Shown in pieces: positions 1 through 8,796 of a DNA stretch of 64,000 nucleotides. Origin of the DNA: Bdellovibrio sp. BCCA (GTDB taxonomy: Bacteria; Bdellovibrionota; Bdellovibrionia; Bdellovibrionales; Bdellovibrionaceae); the NCBI RefSeq assembly GCF_037996825.1, contig NZ_JBBNAC010000001.1:1798001-1862000 (forward strand), written 5' to 3'. How positions within the stretch are numbered: the stretch's first letter is position 1; each line of letters begins with the position of its first letter. Made by a program: the position numbers and the translations under genes. The notes under the pieces are model-generated. The model had not been told where the DNA came from. It made no database searches and worked only from the letters and a program-made list of their open reading frames with translations.

Positions 1-56
1 GCAAGTCCTGAAACGCTAATTAGGATGCCAGTAAGAAGTGTGAAGACGAGTTTCAT
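1..56 (-). CDS. Exported protein, N-terminal fragment only
   Basis: Only the first 18 codons lie in the window; the rest runs off the left edge. The ATG reads from 56 leftward and is preceded by a strong ribosome binding site, GGGAGGT on the minus strand at 63-67. The visible peptide begins MKLVFTLL and continues as a hydrophobic stretch (TGILISVSG), with a lysine at position 2. That is a typical Sec signal peptide start, so the product is probably exported. Nothing can be said about the mature protein. The next gene upstream on the same strand starts at 980. Confidence 0.6.
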   Translation of the reverse strand, partial: MKLVFTLLTGILISVSGL

Positions 57-140
57 AAGAACCTCCCGGTTTACAGAAGGTCTTACGATAAGATCGGCGC
101 ATGCGTAAAATTAAACGATTTGATGCGCCTATCGATTTTA

Positions 141-980
141 TTAATGTGTCGTTTCGGTCAATTCAAAGAAGCTTGTAGACAGAGCAAAGAGTGTATCCTT
201 GGTATCGACAGATTGAAGCTCTTGCATAATCTCAAGACGGAACTCACGGATTTTTTTAGAAATCTCTCGGGCTTTTTGTAAGTTCGTCGGCACCATCGTG
301 CAGCCCATGTCCCAACGTTTTTTATTTCCCATGTCCATGGCTTCGTTAGCTTTCTGTTGCATCTGCATAAAGTAATTGCGTGCAGCTTGCGAAGATCCAC
401 CATAAGATGAAGAGTATTTATTATTATTATTGTTCGGCACCCATTTGTCGCCGACCTTAGAGATAAGCTTCACAGTTTCAAGGCGCTCTAAAGCTTTTTC
501 AACTATTTCAACAGATAGGCCTAAGCGGTTGCCGATATTTTCAAGAGTTCCTTCGAAGCCATCCAAACCTAAAACTTCAGCGATCGCCGTGTGATACCAG
601 TCAGAAATAACTGCAAATTCTTCTTCGCCGAATTTTTCAAAAGCTTCTTCGCGCGCCTGAACTCTTTTTAAAGCCATATCGCGAAGAACCGCACTGCGCG
701 CATGTTCGGAAAGAGCAAGATCAACAAAGAATTCTCTTTCTGAAGGAGCCAGGTTTAATTTCACTGCGAGATTCATAGCGCGAGATTCAGAAAGTCCCAC
801 TTTGCCATTGATGATTTCGCTTAAGCGAGAGCAAGGAACTTCCAAATCACGAGCATAAGCTCTGAGGGAGTAAGAGGGATTCTTTCTTTGTCTGCGCTCA
901 AGTTCTTTTAAAATATAATCGCGATAGTGATGTTTTGCCATGGGCGGGGTTGTAGGGGAGTTTTTGTCTGGAGTCACCAC
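141..980 (-). CDS. TIGR02147 family protein (HTH plus DUF4423-type domain)
   Basis: A 279-residue cytoplasmic protein. Residues about 35-60 form an XRE-like helix-turn-helix (SLRAYARDLEVPCSRLSEII). A middle segment (about 75-170) contains the EEAFEKFGEEEF and VISDWYHTAI signatures typical of TIGR02147 proteins, a family expanded in Bdellovibrio and Fibrobacter. Members are thought to be regulators, but their targets are unknown. The GTG at 980 is chosen because GAGGGG lies about 10 bases upstream; an internal ATG at 941 has no ribosome binding site. Residues around 187-191 are a run of five asparagines followed by a Ser/Gly-rich stretch, probably a flexible linker. Family call is firm; role is inferred. 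Confidence 0.85.
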   Translation of the reverse strand: MVTPDKNSPTTPPMAKHHYRDYILKELERRQRKNPSYSLRAYARDLEVPCSRLSEIINGKVGLSESRAMNLAVKLNLAPSEREFFVDLALSEHARSAVLRDMALKRVQAREEAFEKFGEEEFAVISDWYHTAIAEVLGLDGFEGTLENIGNRLGLSVEIVEKALERLETVKLISKVGDKWVPNNNNNKYSSSYGGSSQAARNYFMQMQQKANEAMDMGNKKRWDMGCTMVPTNLQKAREISKKIREFRLEIMQELQSVDTKDTLFALSTSFFELTETTH

Positions 981-1201
981 TCTAGTTAAGCCCCTCAGGC
1001 ATTTTGTTCCGGTTCATTCCAGGAACTTCCATAAACAAAAGCCATTGTAATATTAGCAACTTAACCGATTTCAGTGAGAGAATCTGAAAAACTTGAGTAA
1101 TTTTAGGATCTTGGATTTGTCACCGTATTTGACTGCGTAAGGTCGATCTTGTGTTCATGACAACTGTGACATTATCTCCGGCGGGCAGCTGTGCAAATTG
1201 T

Positions 1202-1672
1202 TCAAACAAGTTTAGATACGATCTCGCGAAGAGTTTCTTTTTCTTTTGCTGAAAGCGGGGAGAGGAACTCGTCTTCTATTTCCTGACGAATGCGTGCGAG
1301 TTTCTGGAGATCCTTTGCGCCTTTTTCTGTGAGTTCCACAAGTTTGATGCGGCGATCATTTTTGTCAGGAACGCGGCGAACATATTTTTGTTTCTCAAGA
1401 CCATCAATAAACTTCACCATCGAAGCTTTGTCGATGTGCATATCTTGTCCTAAAGAGATCTGGCTAGCGGGGCCATTCATCTGAAGAAGTTTCATAATTC
1501 CAAGCTGTGGGGAGACAACTTTGTATTTCTCAAGTTCTTTCGCAAGCATGCTTTTGTGTTTGAGTGCGGCTTTTGAGAGACAGTATCCAAAATACACCTT
1601 TAAGGCAGGGTGCACTCCGGGTGTTTCCCAAGGTGAGCTTGCACACATCTGATCGTCTTGCTTGCGTTTCAA
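1202..1672 (-). CDS. MarR family transcriptional regulator
   Basis: A winged-helix repressor of 156 residues. The DNA-binding region is clear: LGIMKLLQMNGPASQISLG, then the recognition helix HIDKASMVKFIDGLEKQKYV and the wing RRVPDKNDRRIKLVELTEKG. The TTG at 1672 is chosen because AGGAGG (minus strand, 1679-1684) sits six bases upstream; an in-frame ATG at 1726 has no such site and would extend into the promoter region. The gene is divergent from the tolC-hlyD-MFS efflux operon, with 108 bases between the two starts. That is the classic arrangement for a drug-responsive repressor controlling the pump beside it. Ligand unknown. Confidence 0.88.
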   Translation of the reverse strand: MKRKQDDQMCASSPWETPGVHPALKVYFGYCLSKAALKHKSMLAKELEKYKVVSPQLGIMKLLQMNGPASQISLGQDMHIDKASMVKFIDGLEKQKYVRRVPDKNDRRIKLVELTEKGAKDLQKLARIRQEIEDEFLSPLSAKEKETLREIVSKLV

Positions 1673-1729
1673 AATAATCCTCCTGTTTAATGAAAAGGAA
1701 GTGAGAGTTAATTGATAGTAACACAAATA

Positions 1730-1744
1730 GTTTGCATCGCAAAC
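1730..1744. promoter_or_regulatory. Inverted repeat, candidate MarR operator
   Basis: A perfect six-base inverted repeat, GTTTGC then ATC then GCAAAC, lies in the 108-base space between the divergent MarR repressor and the efflux operon. MarR dimers bind short palindromes of this size, so this is the obvious candidate site for control of both transcripts. No clear -35/-10 pair could be assigned with confidence. Confidence 0.5.
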
Positions 1745-1780
1745 GGTTTTCGGTTAAAACATTTCAAGATTAGGTGGCGT

Positions 1781-3103
1781 ATGAATCCCATTATGAAGTG
1801 TAGCAAGCTGTTCGTTAGTAGCTTCGTCGCTCTCGCCTCCATTCAAGCTCAGGCTGAAGTCTTGAGACTGAATGAGGCACTGCAAGAGGCCCTCAATAAT
1901 TCTCCTAAAGTTCAAAGATCCGAATCACAGTACAGAGAAACCAGTTGGAAAAAGACAGAGTCGTACTCTGGTTTTTTACCGACGTTGTCTGCAAATGCGA
2001 CGTATCTCTTTGATAAGAAATATGCGTTGGTGGACGTGAATCTGGGCGGGGCTCCGCTGTCGATTCCGCAAGTGGTGCCGACGACAAATCTTTATCTGAC
2101 GGCGCAGTGGTCGATCTTTGATGGTTTCTCAAGTACAAATAGATATCTTAGTTCGAGCGCTTTTGAAGACTCCGCAAAAAGTGATTACGATTGGACTCGT
2201 TTCACGGTGGAGCGTGAAGTGACGGTTCTTTTTTATAAGGCTGTCGCGGCCAAGGAACTCAAAGCCGTTGCAGAACAAAACGTGCGTGCTTTGGAAGATC
2301 ATCTTAAAGACGTTCGTCTTTTCAAAAAGGTCGGCTCTTCCACAAACTATGATGTGCTTCGCGTGGAAGTGCAAATGAGTGAGGCTCAATCGGAGCTTCT
2401 CAATGCCACAGATAATGTGGAAGTGGCACGCGCGCGTCTGAGTGAATCTCTTGGTCAGGATGCTGATGTGGCCGAAGTGGATGGGGCCTTGCCTCGTCTT
2501 AAAGCGGATCTTGTTGCGAACCTTAAAGAGTTTAAAATGGAAGAACGCAAGGACTTGGAATCTTTACGCCAGAAGGCGGAAGGCTTCCGTCATCAGGAAG
2601 ATTCTGCGGAGAAATATTGGGTTCCTCGCATTGCTTTGATCGGTCAGTATCAGTACTACAACAATCGCAATGATCGTTTTGATGACTACGACAATTTTAG
2701 AGATGCTTACCAGTATGGTGTGAGTCTGACTTGGAATCTCTTTGACGGTATGACTTCGATTTCTCGTTCAAAACAAAGTATTGAGCAAAAGTATCAAGCC
2801 GAGAAGACCTTACGTCAGGCAGAACTTAAGGCTAAGCGCGACTTTGATTTCTGGAAAAGAAAATACGTTTATTATATCTCTGTTTATGAAGCACGCTTGA
2901 ACGACATCGTGAAAGCCGAAGAGAGTGTGCGTCTGTCACGAGAAGGTCAGAAGGTCGGAGCGAGAACAAACACAGACGTTCTTGATGCCGAAGCGGAACT
3001 TTATCGTGCCAAAGCAGGTGCCGTGAATGCTCAGATCGGGGCGATTGAAGCCATCGTGAATCTTGAGTTGAGCACCGGTCAAAAATTGGTTCAGTTTAAT
3101 TAA
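1781..3103 (+). CDS. TolC family outer-membrane efflux protein
   Basis: Outer-membrane channel of a tripartite pump, 440 residues. The start at 1781 gives a signal peptide (MNPIMKCSKLFVSSFVALAS, cleaved near AQA-EV); AGG of a short ribosome binding site lies six bases upstream. The reading frame is open further upstream but gives no signal peptide. The mature protein has the two repeated TolC halves: each has a long helical segment and a strand pair, seen in LTAQWSIFDGFSS (first half) and LTWNLFDGMTSISRS (second half), the hallmark W-x-hydrophobic-FDG motif. It is followed 11 bases later by the membrane-fusion gene. Specific substrate cannot be read from sequence. Confidence 0.9.
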   Translation: MNPIMKCSKLFVSSFVALASIQAQAEVLRLNEALQEALNNSPKVQRSESQYRETSWKKTESYSGFLPTLSANATYLFDKKYALVDVNLGGAPLSIPQVVPTTNLYLTAQWSIFDGFSSTNRYLSSSAFEDSAKSDYDWTRFTVEREVTVLFYKAVAAKELKAVAEQNVRALEDHLKDVRLFKKVGSSTNYDVLRVEVQMSEAQSELLNATDNVEVARARLSESLGQDADVAEVDGALPRLKADLVANLKEFKMEERKDLESLRQKAEGFRHQEDSAEKYWVPRIALIGQYQYYNNRNDRFDDYDNFRDAYQYGVSLTWNLFDGMTSISRSKQSIEQKYQAEKTLRQAELKAKRDFDFWKRKYVYYISVYEARLNDIVKAEESVRLSREGQKVGARTNTDVLDAEAELYRAKAGAVNAQIGAIEAIVNLELSTGQKLVQFN

Positions 3104-3114
3104 GGATTAGGAAA

Positions 3115-3963
3115 ATGAATAAAAAGAAAAAGATATTGTCAGGTGTGGGAGTTCTTGCAGCTCTGATCGGGATTTATTTCCTTTATGAACATCTTATGTA
3201 TGTGACAACAGACAATGCGCAGGTTGAAGCGCACTCTGTGATGGTTGCGGCGAAAGTGGGCGGTTACGTGAAGGCCGTGCACATCGCTGAAGGCATGAAA
3301 GTAAAAAAAGGAGATTTGATGGTCGAGATCGATGATCGAGATTATCAAAACACTCTTCGTCAAATGAAGGGTGAGCTCTCTTCTTTGGAAGCGCGTAAGC
3401 GTGATGCCGAGAAAAACGTAAAACGTATCTCTGAGTTGTTTTCTAAAGGTGTCGTCTCTCAACAACAATACGACACGACAACAACAACAGCGGCAGAAGT
3501 GAAAGCCAAGTTTGAAGCGCTGTCTGCCCAAGTGGCACAAGCGGAATTGAACTATGAAAATACCCACATCAAAGCCCCTTCCGATGGTTTTATCGCTAAG
3601 AAAGCGGTCGAAGTAGGACAGCTTGCGGCTCCAGGAGTTCCTTTGATTGGTTTTGTTGATGCCGGTGAGCGCTGGGTGACAGCGAACTTTAAAGAAACGG
3701 AAATCGAAGGCATTCAACCTGGTAAGAAAGTTAACATCGACGTGGATGCGATTTCTGGAAAAAGTTTTGAAGGCATTGTTGAGTCTATCAGCTCTGCAAC
3801 GGGTGCCACATTCACCTTGCTTCCTCCAGACAATGCCACCGGGAATTTCACGAAGGTCGTTCAGCGCGTTCCTGTAAAAATCAAATTTGCTAACGTTTCT
3901 GAAGAAGAAATCGAAGCATTGAAAGCGGGTCTTTCCGCGTTTGTGAAAGTTCACAAACACTAA
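3115..3963 (+). CDS. HlyD/EmrA family membrane fusion protein
   Basis: Periplasmic adaptor of the pump, 282 residues. One membrane anchor (residues about 8-25) follows a lysine-rich N-terminus. Next come the barrel-sandwich half (YVTTDNAQVEAHSVMVAAKV, with GYV and EGMKVKKGDLMVEIDDRDY), a short coiled coil (about 80-145) and the second lipoyl half (NTHIKAPSDGFIAKKAVEVG). The TDNAxVxA motif is characteristic of EmrA-type adaptors that work with DHA2-family MFS pumps, which is what follows eight bases downstream. The coiled coil is rather short for EmrA. It bridges the MFS pump to the TolC protein. Confidence 0.9.
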   Translation: MNKKKKILSGVGVLAALIGIYFLYEHLMYVTTDNAQVEAHSVMVAAKVGGYVKAVHIAEGMKVKKGDLMVEIDDRDYQNTLRQMKGELSSLEARKRDAEKNVKRISELFSKGVVSQQQYDTTTTTAAEVKAKFEALSAQVAQAELNYENTHIKAPSDGFIAKKAVEVGQLAAPGVPLIGFVDAGERWVTANFKETEIEGIQPGKKVNIDVDAISGKSFEGIVESISSATGATFTLLPPDNATGNFTKVVQRVPVKIKFANVSEEEIEALKAGLSAFVKVHKH

Positions 3964-3970
3964 GGATTTT

Positions 3971-5530
3971 ATGAAAAAGGAAGGTGTTCTAATAGTCGTC
4001 GTGGCGGTGATGGCTTCTCTTTTAGAGATCATCGACGCCTCGATCGTGAACGTGGCTTTGCCATCGATGATGGGAAATCTAGGGGCGACCTTAGAAGACA
4101 TCAGTATGGTGATCACAGGTTACGCCATCGCCAATGCCATCGTCCTTCCGGTTTCAGCATGGCTGGGTGAGCGCATTGGGCGCAGAACGTATTACCTTGG
4201 TTGTATCTTGTTGTTTACGGCGACATCGGTGGCTTGCGGACTTGCTCCAAATCTTGCAACTCTTACGGTCTTTCGTATCTTGCAAGGTCTTGCCGGAGGA
4301 GCGCTTCTTCCGACTTCTCAAACCTTGATTTACGAACAGTTCCCAAAGGAAAAAGCCGGTATTGCCGGTGCGATCTTCGGGATGAGCGTGATGATCGGAC
4401 CAACACTTGGACCGACTTTGGGTGGTTACCTCACGGACACTTTTGGTTGGAGATCGATCTTCAACATCAACTTGCCATTAGGTTTGCTAGCGTTCTTCGT
4501 TGGTGCAATGGTGATCTTTGATCGGGAGAAAGATCCGGCTCATAAGGAAGAAAAACACGAATTGGATATTTGGGGTTTGACGTTCCTGGTTTTGGGAATC
4601 GGTTGCCTTCAATATGTTCTTGAGCGTGGAGAATCCGAAGACTGGTTTGCTTCAAAATTAATTTTATTCAATACGGTTGTTGCCACAGTCAGTTTGCCGC
4701 TCTTTGTTTGGTGGGAAACGAAAGTGAAAAATCCAATCATCGACGTGCGCTTATTCTTAAAACCTATCGTGAGTAATGGCGTTCTCTTAATGGGTATGGT
4801 GGGATTTTTTCTCTATGGAGTGGTCTTTATCTTGCCGATTTATGTCTCGCGAACTTTGCATTTTGATGCCACGCAAACGGGAATGCTCTTTATTCCGGGA
4901 TCGTTGCTCACAGTGGCGGTCATGCCGTGGGTGGGGCAGCGGATGTACAAAGGAACCAATCCGAAGTGGTTGATCTTTGTGGGGCTTCTGTCTTTAGAAG
5001 TGTGTTTGTATTTGATGACACTTCTTTCACCACTGTCTTCAAAAGGTGAAATCTTAAGAATGCTCTTCGTGCGTGGATTTGGAATGGCTTTCTTGTTCGT
5101 TCCGATCAATTCGTCGATCTTAAGTCAGTTTAAAGGCATTGAGATGGGACAGGTTTCTGGTTTGTTAAACCTCGCCCGTCAAATCGGAGGCAGTATTGGT
5201 ATTGCCTTGATTGGCACGATGTTGAATAAAAACAGTCATCAGAATTACTTGGATCTCTCGACGAAAGTATCGCTCTTAAACTCCAATGCTCAGAGTGCTT
5301 ATTATTCTTCAGCGAATGGTTTGACGCAAAAAATGAGCGATAGTCTAGGTATGGCAAGCGGCAATGAGGCAGCGCTAAAAAGTCTTTACGGACGAATTCA
5401 AAATCAAGTTTTCATGCTGAGTTTTAAACAGCTTATGTTCTTGATGATGATTATTTTTGCGATCTCTTTCATTCCGCTTTACTTGTTGCGCTTCAAAGAA
5501 AAAACCAACAAGGTTGTCGACGCTCACTAA
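3971..5530 (+). CDS. DHA2-family MFS drug transporter (EmrB/QacA type)
   Basis: Inner-membrane proton antiporter of 519 residues with about 14 membrane segments. The N-terminus has the motif LEIIDASIVNVALPSM (the D1-type LDxTIVNVALP signature of DHA2 transporters), then motif A (GERIGRR, residues about 66-72) and the motif C region (GMSVMIGPTLGPTLGGYL). It is the third gene of the tolC-hlyD-MFS operon, so the three proteins should form an EmrAB-TolC-like complex moving hydrophobic compounds across both membranes. Probably controlled by the divergent MarR protein. Substrate unknown. Confidence 0.92.
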   Translation: MKKEGVLIVVVAVMASLLEIIDASIVNVALPSMMGNLGATLEDISMVITGYAIANAIVLPVSAWLGERIGRRTYYLGCILLFTATSVACGLAPNLATLTVFRILQGLAGGALLPTSQTLIYEQFPKEKAGIAGAIFGMSVMIGPTLGPTLGGYLTDTFGWRSIFNINLPLGLLAFFVGAMVIFDREKDPAHKEEKHELDIWGLTFLVLGIGCLQYVLERGESEDWFASKLILFNTVVATVSLPLFVWWETKVKNPIIDVRLFLKPIVSNGVLLMGMVGFFLYGVVFILPIYVSRTLHFDATQTGMLFIPGSLLTVAVMPWVGQRMYKGTNPKWLIFVGLLSLEVCLYLMTLLSPLSSKGEILRMLFVRGFGMAFLFVPINSSILSQFKGIEMGQVSGLLNLARQIGGSIGIALIGTMLNKNSHQNYLDLSTKVSLLNSNAQSAYYSSANGLTQKMSDSLGMASGNEAALKSLYGRIQNQVFMLSFKQLMFLMMIIFAISFIPLYLLRFKEKTNKVVDAH

Positions 5531-5540
5531 TTCTTAAAAA

Positions 5541-5570
5541 CTCTAGCAGTGTCCCTCGGCACTGTTAGAG
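5541..5570. terminator. Stem-loop after the efflux operon
   Basis: An 11-base stem (CTCTAGCAGTG with CACTGTTAGAG, one G-U pair) around an eight-base loop, 10 bases after the MFS stop codon. There is no T-run after it on the plus strand; five A residues before it would give a T-run on the minus strand. It is likely the end of the efflux operon, but it could also be an RNA-processing or stability hairpin. Confidence 0.5.
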
Positions 5571-5656
5571 CAAAAGCTTCGAAGTTAAAACTTTATCTCC
5601 AGGTCACTACCAGCAGAAATTGCAAGATCGTCACTTGTCGATTACTTGCCTCTAAA

Positions 5657-5685
5657 GACACTCTTATTGCTAGTCAAGGAGTGTC
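5657..5685 (+). promoter_or_regulatory. Leader hairpin overlapping the aceB ribosome binding site
   Basis: A perfect seven-base inverted repeat, GACACTC (5657-5663) and GAGTGTC (5679-5685), lies just before the aceB ATG at 5689. The ribosome binding site AAGGAG (5676-5681) enters the 3' arm, so in RNA the stem would partly cover it. It could be a translational switch or, as DNA, an operator. See findings. Confidence 0.45.
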
Positions 5686-5688
5686 GCC

Positions 5689-7314
5689 ATGAACGAACCA
5701 AAAATAAAAACTGAGATCATTACGCCCGATGCCGCTGAGTTTTTAATCTCTCTTCATGAAAAATTCGACAATCTTCGTCGCAATCTTCTTTTGCGACGTC
5801 GGACTCAGGCGCAGCAATTCGCGCAAGGACAGAAGCCCCGCTTTCCCGCAGAAACGTTGAGCATTCGCCAAGCGGCGTGGACGGTGGCAAAGACCCCTGC
5901 AGATCTTCAAGATCGCCGTGTCGAAATCACGGGCCCTGCAGAGCCAAAGATGATGATCAATGCCCTTAATTCCAAAGCTAAAGTTTTTATGGCGGATATT
6001 GAGGATTCACTTTCTCCGACCTGGAGTAACGTTTTACTTGCGCAAGATTCATTAAAAAAAGCCGTGCGTCGCACGCTCACGTATGAAAGTGAAGACGGTA
6101 AGAAATATTCTTTGAACGAAAAAACAGCGACCCTTGTGGTGCGCCCGCGCGGTCTTCATTTAGAAGAGCGAAATTTCCAAATCCGCGGTGAACCGATTTC
6201 CGCTTCACTTTTTGATTTCGGTCTTTATTTTTTTCACAACGCTTATGAACTTTTAAAACGAAATACCGGTCCGTATTTTTATTTGCCCAAATTAGAAAAC
6301 CACGAAGAAGCTGCATGGTGGAACGATGTTTTTAATTTTGCCCAAGACCGCTTGAAAATTCCCCGCGGAACTATTCGTGCCACGGTGTTGATTGAAACCA
6401 TTACGGCGGCTTTTGAGATGGACGAAATTCTTTACGTTCTGAAAGATCATGCTTCAGGTTTAAATGCCGGCCGCTGGGATTATATTTTTAGTATCATCAA
6501 AAAATTCAACTTTAACAGTGATTTGATTTTTCCAGACCGCGCGCAGGTGACAATGGCCATTCCTATGATGGAATCTTACTGTCAGCTCTTGGTGCAAACC
6601 TGCCACCGCCGTGATGCCCATGCTATTGGTGGCATGGCCGCGTTTATTCCTAATAGAAAAGATTCTGAACTCAATAGCAAAGCGATGATGAAAGTCGCGC
6701 AAGATAAATTCCGAGAAGCGTGTCTTGGTTTTGATGGCACTTGGGTGGCGCATCCGGATCTTATTCCTATTGCCGAGGAAGAACTTAATCGCGCACTCGC
6801 TAAAGGCCCACATCAAAAATCAATGATTCCTCCTGGAAAGGTCAATGACAGTGATCTCCTCAGAATGCCGTCCGTAGAAGGAAAAATCACAGAAGAAGGA
6901 GTGCGAACCAATATCAATGTCAGTCTGCTTTATTTTGACCGCTGGCTTTCAGGCGTTGGTGCAGCGGCTTTACACAATATGATGGAGGATGCCGCAACGG
7001 CAGAGATCTCTCGCAGTCAACTGTGGCAATGGCTCCATCACGCCGTGAAACTTTCTGACGGTCGTGTGTTCACGCCCGAGCTGTATCAGGAAATTTTAAT
7101 CGATGAAGTGAAGAAGTTGATTCCAGAAAATCTTCCGCATCTGGACCGTGCGACAAATTTTTTAAATTCATTAATTCTCACGGAGCAGTTTCCTGAGTTC
7201 TTCACAACGAGCGCTTCTGAAATTTTAAACCAAATAGAAAATAAAGGAGAGTACAATGATTTTAAATCCGGAGCTTCAAGCGCGACAGCTCGAATTCAAT
7301 TGGACCACCGATAA
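5689..7314 (+). CDS. aceB: Malate synthase (MSA type)
   Basis: Condenses glyoxylate with acetyl-CoA to malate, the second step of the glyoxylate shunt. The 541 residues match malate synthase A in length (about 530-540). Landmarks are [39 protein letters not shown], the [18 protein letters not shown] strand, [14 protein letters not shown], and [16 protein letters not shown] near residue 345. AAGGAG precedes the ATG. The 3' end runs 59 bases into aceA in another frame, which adds a C-terminal tail ([16 protein letters not shown]...) that does not look like a conserved part of the family. aceB and aceA must be co-transcribed. No aceK is present. Confidence 0.95.
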   Translation: MNEPKIKTEIITPDAAEFLISLHEKFDNLRRNLLLRRRTQAQQFAQGQKPRFPAETLSIRQAAWTVAKTPADLQDRRVEITGPAEPKMMINALNSKAKVFMADIEDSLSPTWSNVLLAQDSLKKAVRRTLTYESEDGKKYSLNEKTATLVVRPRGLHLEERNFQIRGEPISASLFDFGLYFFHNAYELLKRNTGPYFYLPKLENHEEAAWWNDVFNFAQDRLKIPRGTIRATVLIETITAAFEMDEILYVLKDHASGLNAGRWDYIFSIIKKFNFNSDLIFPDRAQVTMAIPMMESYCQLLVQTCHRRDAHAIGGMAAFIPNRKDSELNSKAMMKVAQDKFREACLGFDGTWVAHPDLIPIAEEELNRALAKGPHQKSMIPPGKVNDSDLLRMPSVEGKITEEGVRTNINVSLLYFDRWLSGVGAAALHNMMEDAATAEISRSQLWQWLHHAVKLSDGRVFTPELYQEILIDEVKKLIPENLPHLDRATNFLNSLILTEQFPEFFTTSASEILNQIENKGEYNDFKSGASSATARIQLDHR

Positions 7315-8596
7315 ACGTTGGGCGGGAATTCAAAGAAACTATTCGGCCATGGATGTTGTGAAACTTCGCACGAGTGTGCCGGTGAAACACACGCTGGCAG
7401 AAATGGGTGCTGGCCGTTTGTGGAAAGGACTAACAAGTCCCGGGTATTTGAGCACCTTTGGAGCATTGACGGGTGGTCAAGCTGTGCAAATGGTGAAAGC
7501 CGGTTTGCAGTCGATCTATTTAAGCGGATGGCAAGTCGCCGCCGATGCAAATCTCTCAGGACAAACTTATCCTGACCAAAGCTTGTATCCTTCAAACTCT
7601 GTTCCTTCTTTGGTGAAGCGGATCAACAACGCTTTTATGCGTGCCGATCAAATCGCCAATCAATCCGGAAAAGATTTAAAAGGTCTTTCTTGGTATGCGC
7701 CGATTATTGCCGATGCTGAAGCCGGATTCGGTGGACCTTTGCATGCGTTTGAATTGATGAAGTCAATGATTGAAGCGGGAGCCTCCGGAGTCCATTTCGA
7801 AGATCAATTGGCGGCCGAAAAAAAATGCGGGCACTTGGCTGGAAAAGTTCTTGTTCCGACGAGCAACTTTATTCGTACATTGCAAGCCGCACGTTTAGCG
7901 GCTGATGTTTTGGATGTTCCGACCGTGATAGTCGCCAGAACCGACGCATTAAGTGCGACTCTAATGACTTCAGATATTGATCCCGCAGATCGTCCGTTCC
8001 TGACTGGAGAAAGAACTCCGGAAGGTTATTACGTCATTCGCGGTGGACTTGATTATGCGATCTCTCGTGCGATGTCGTATGCTCGCTGGGCGGATGTGCT
8101 GTGGTTTGAAACCTCCAAGCCGGATATGAAAGAAGCTGAAACTTTCGCTCGCGAAATTCATAAAGAGTTCCCGGGAAAAATTTTAGCTTACAATTGTTCG
8201 CCATCGTTTAATTGGAAAATGCATTTAAGTGATCAAGAGATCGCCGAGTTCCAAGATCGTCTTGGAAAACTCGGATACAAGTTTCAATTCATCACTTTGG
8301 CGGGATGGCACTTAGTGAACTATCATACTTTTGATTTAGCTCATCAGTATGTTACAGACGGCATGAGTGCTTATGTGAAACTTCAAGAAAAAGAATTCGC
8401 AGCGGCCGATCACGGTTACACAGCAGTGAAGCATCAGGCAGAAGTGGGAACTGGATACTTTGATCATGTTTTGCAGACCGTGATGGAAGGAAAGGCTTCA
8501 ACGGGGGCTTTGAAAGGCTCAACCGAAGAACAATTCCATCCGCAAGCGCAACAGCAACAGCCGGAAGCGCAGACGGTTCAACCAAGAGGGCATTAG
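7256..8596 (+). CDS. aceA: Isocitrate lyase
   Basis: Splits isocitrate into glyoxylate and succinate, the entry step of the glyoxylate shunt. The 446 residues are close to E. coli AceA (434). The active-site signature KKCGH is at 189-193 with the catalytic Cys191, and the metal- and substrate-binding segments [34 protein letters not shown] and NCSPSFNWK are present. The start at 7256 has AAAGGAGAG upstream and is inside the aceB reading frame, giving a 59-base overlap. The C-terminus ends in a Gln-rich tail ([10 protein letters not shown]) with no known role. Having both shunt enzymes lets the cell grow on acetyl-CoA from fatty acids. Confidence 0.96.
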   Translation: MILNPELQARQLEFNWTTDKRWAGIQRNYSAMDVVKLRTSVPVKHTLAEMGAGRLWKGLTSPGYLSTFGALTGGQAVQMVKAGLQSIYLSGWQVAADANLSGQTYPDQSLYPSNSVPSLVKRINNAFMRADQIANQSGKDLKGLSWYAPIIADAEAGFGGPLHAFELMKSMIEAGASGVHFEDQLAAEKKCGHLAGKVLVPTSNFIRTLQAARLAADVLDVPTVIVARTDALSATLMTSDIDPADRPFLTGERTPEGYYVIRGGLDYAISRAMSYARWADVLWFETSKPDMKEAETFAREIHKEFPGKILAYNCSPSFNWKMHLSDQEIAEFQDRLGKLGYKFQFITLAGWHLVNYHTFDLAHQYVTDGMSAYVKLQEKEFAAADHGYTAVKHQAEVGTGYFDHVLQTVMEGKASTGALKGSTEEQFHPQAQQQQPEAQTVQPRGH

Positions 8597-8602
8597 ATTT
8601 TT

Positions 8603-8635
8603 TTTGAAAAAGGCGCTTCAGAAAGGGAGCGCCTT
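8603..8635 (-). terminator. Rho-independent terminator for the pgsA transcript
   Basis: Perfect eight-base stem AAGGCGCT (8610-8617) and AGCGCCTT (8628-8635). On the minus strand it is followed by TTTTT and then more T's after a short break, so it works best for transcripts arriving from pgsA and the small reading frame downstream of it. It may also slow plus-strand transcription leaving aceA. Confidence 0.75.
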
Positions 8636-8643
8636 AAATACTA

Positions 8644-8784
8644 TTAGCGAAGAATTTGTGCGAAAGAAGAACTCGCAAAGAAAACAGGTTTCGTCGGTTT
8701 CGCCGACGCGATTTTCAAATAGCCTGTTAAAAGAAAGGCTAAGAAAATCAGAAACCAGTTACTTGGTGAAAGGTACATAAGCAT
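8644..8784 (-). CDS. Possible small membrane protein downstream of pgsA
   Basis: A 46-codon reading frame begins 12 bases after the pgsA stop and ends just before the terminator at 8603-8635, so it would be the last cistron of the pgsA transcript. The peptide starts MLMYLSPSNW and has one hydrophobic segment (WFLIFLAFLLTGYLKIA), then a basic and polar tail ending FAQILR. Topology would be a single-pass inner-membrane peptide. The ribosome binding site is weak (GGGA about nine bases before the ATG; a second ATG at 8778). I do not recognise it. Its position between a gene and its terminator is the main support. Confidence 0.4.
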   Translation of the reverse strand: MLMYLSPSNWFLIFLAFLLTGYLKIASAKPTKPVFFASSSFAQILR

Positions 8785-8796
8785 AAAGCAAAATCC

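Noticed and set aside
3139-4116. Long open frame on the minus strand antisense to hlyD
   Set aside because: The hlyD product is a clear full-length adaptor in the same place; the antisense translation is rich in Phe, Arg and His with no family signature, as expected from a shadow frame.
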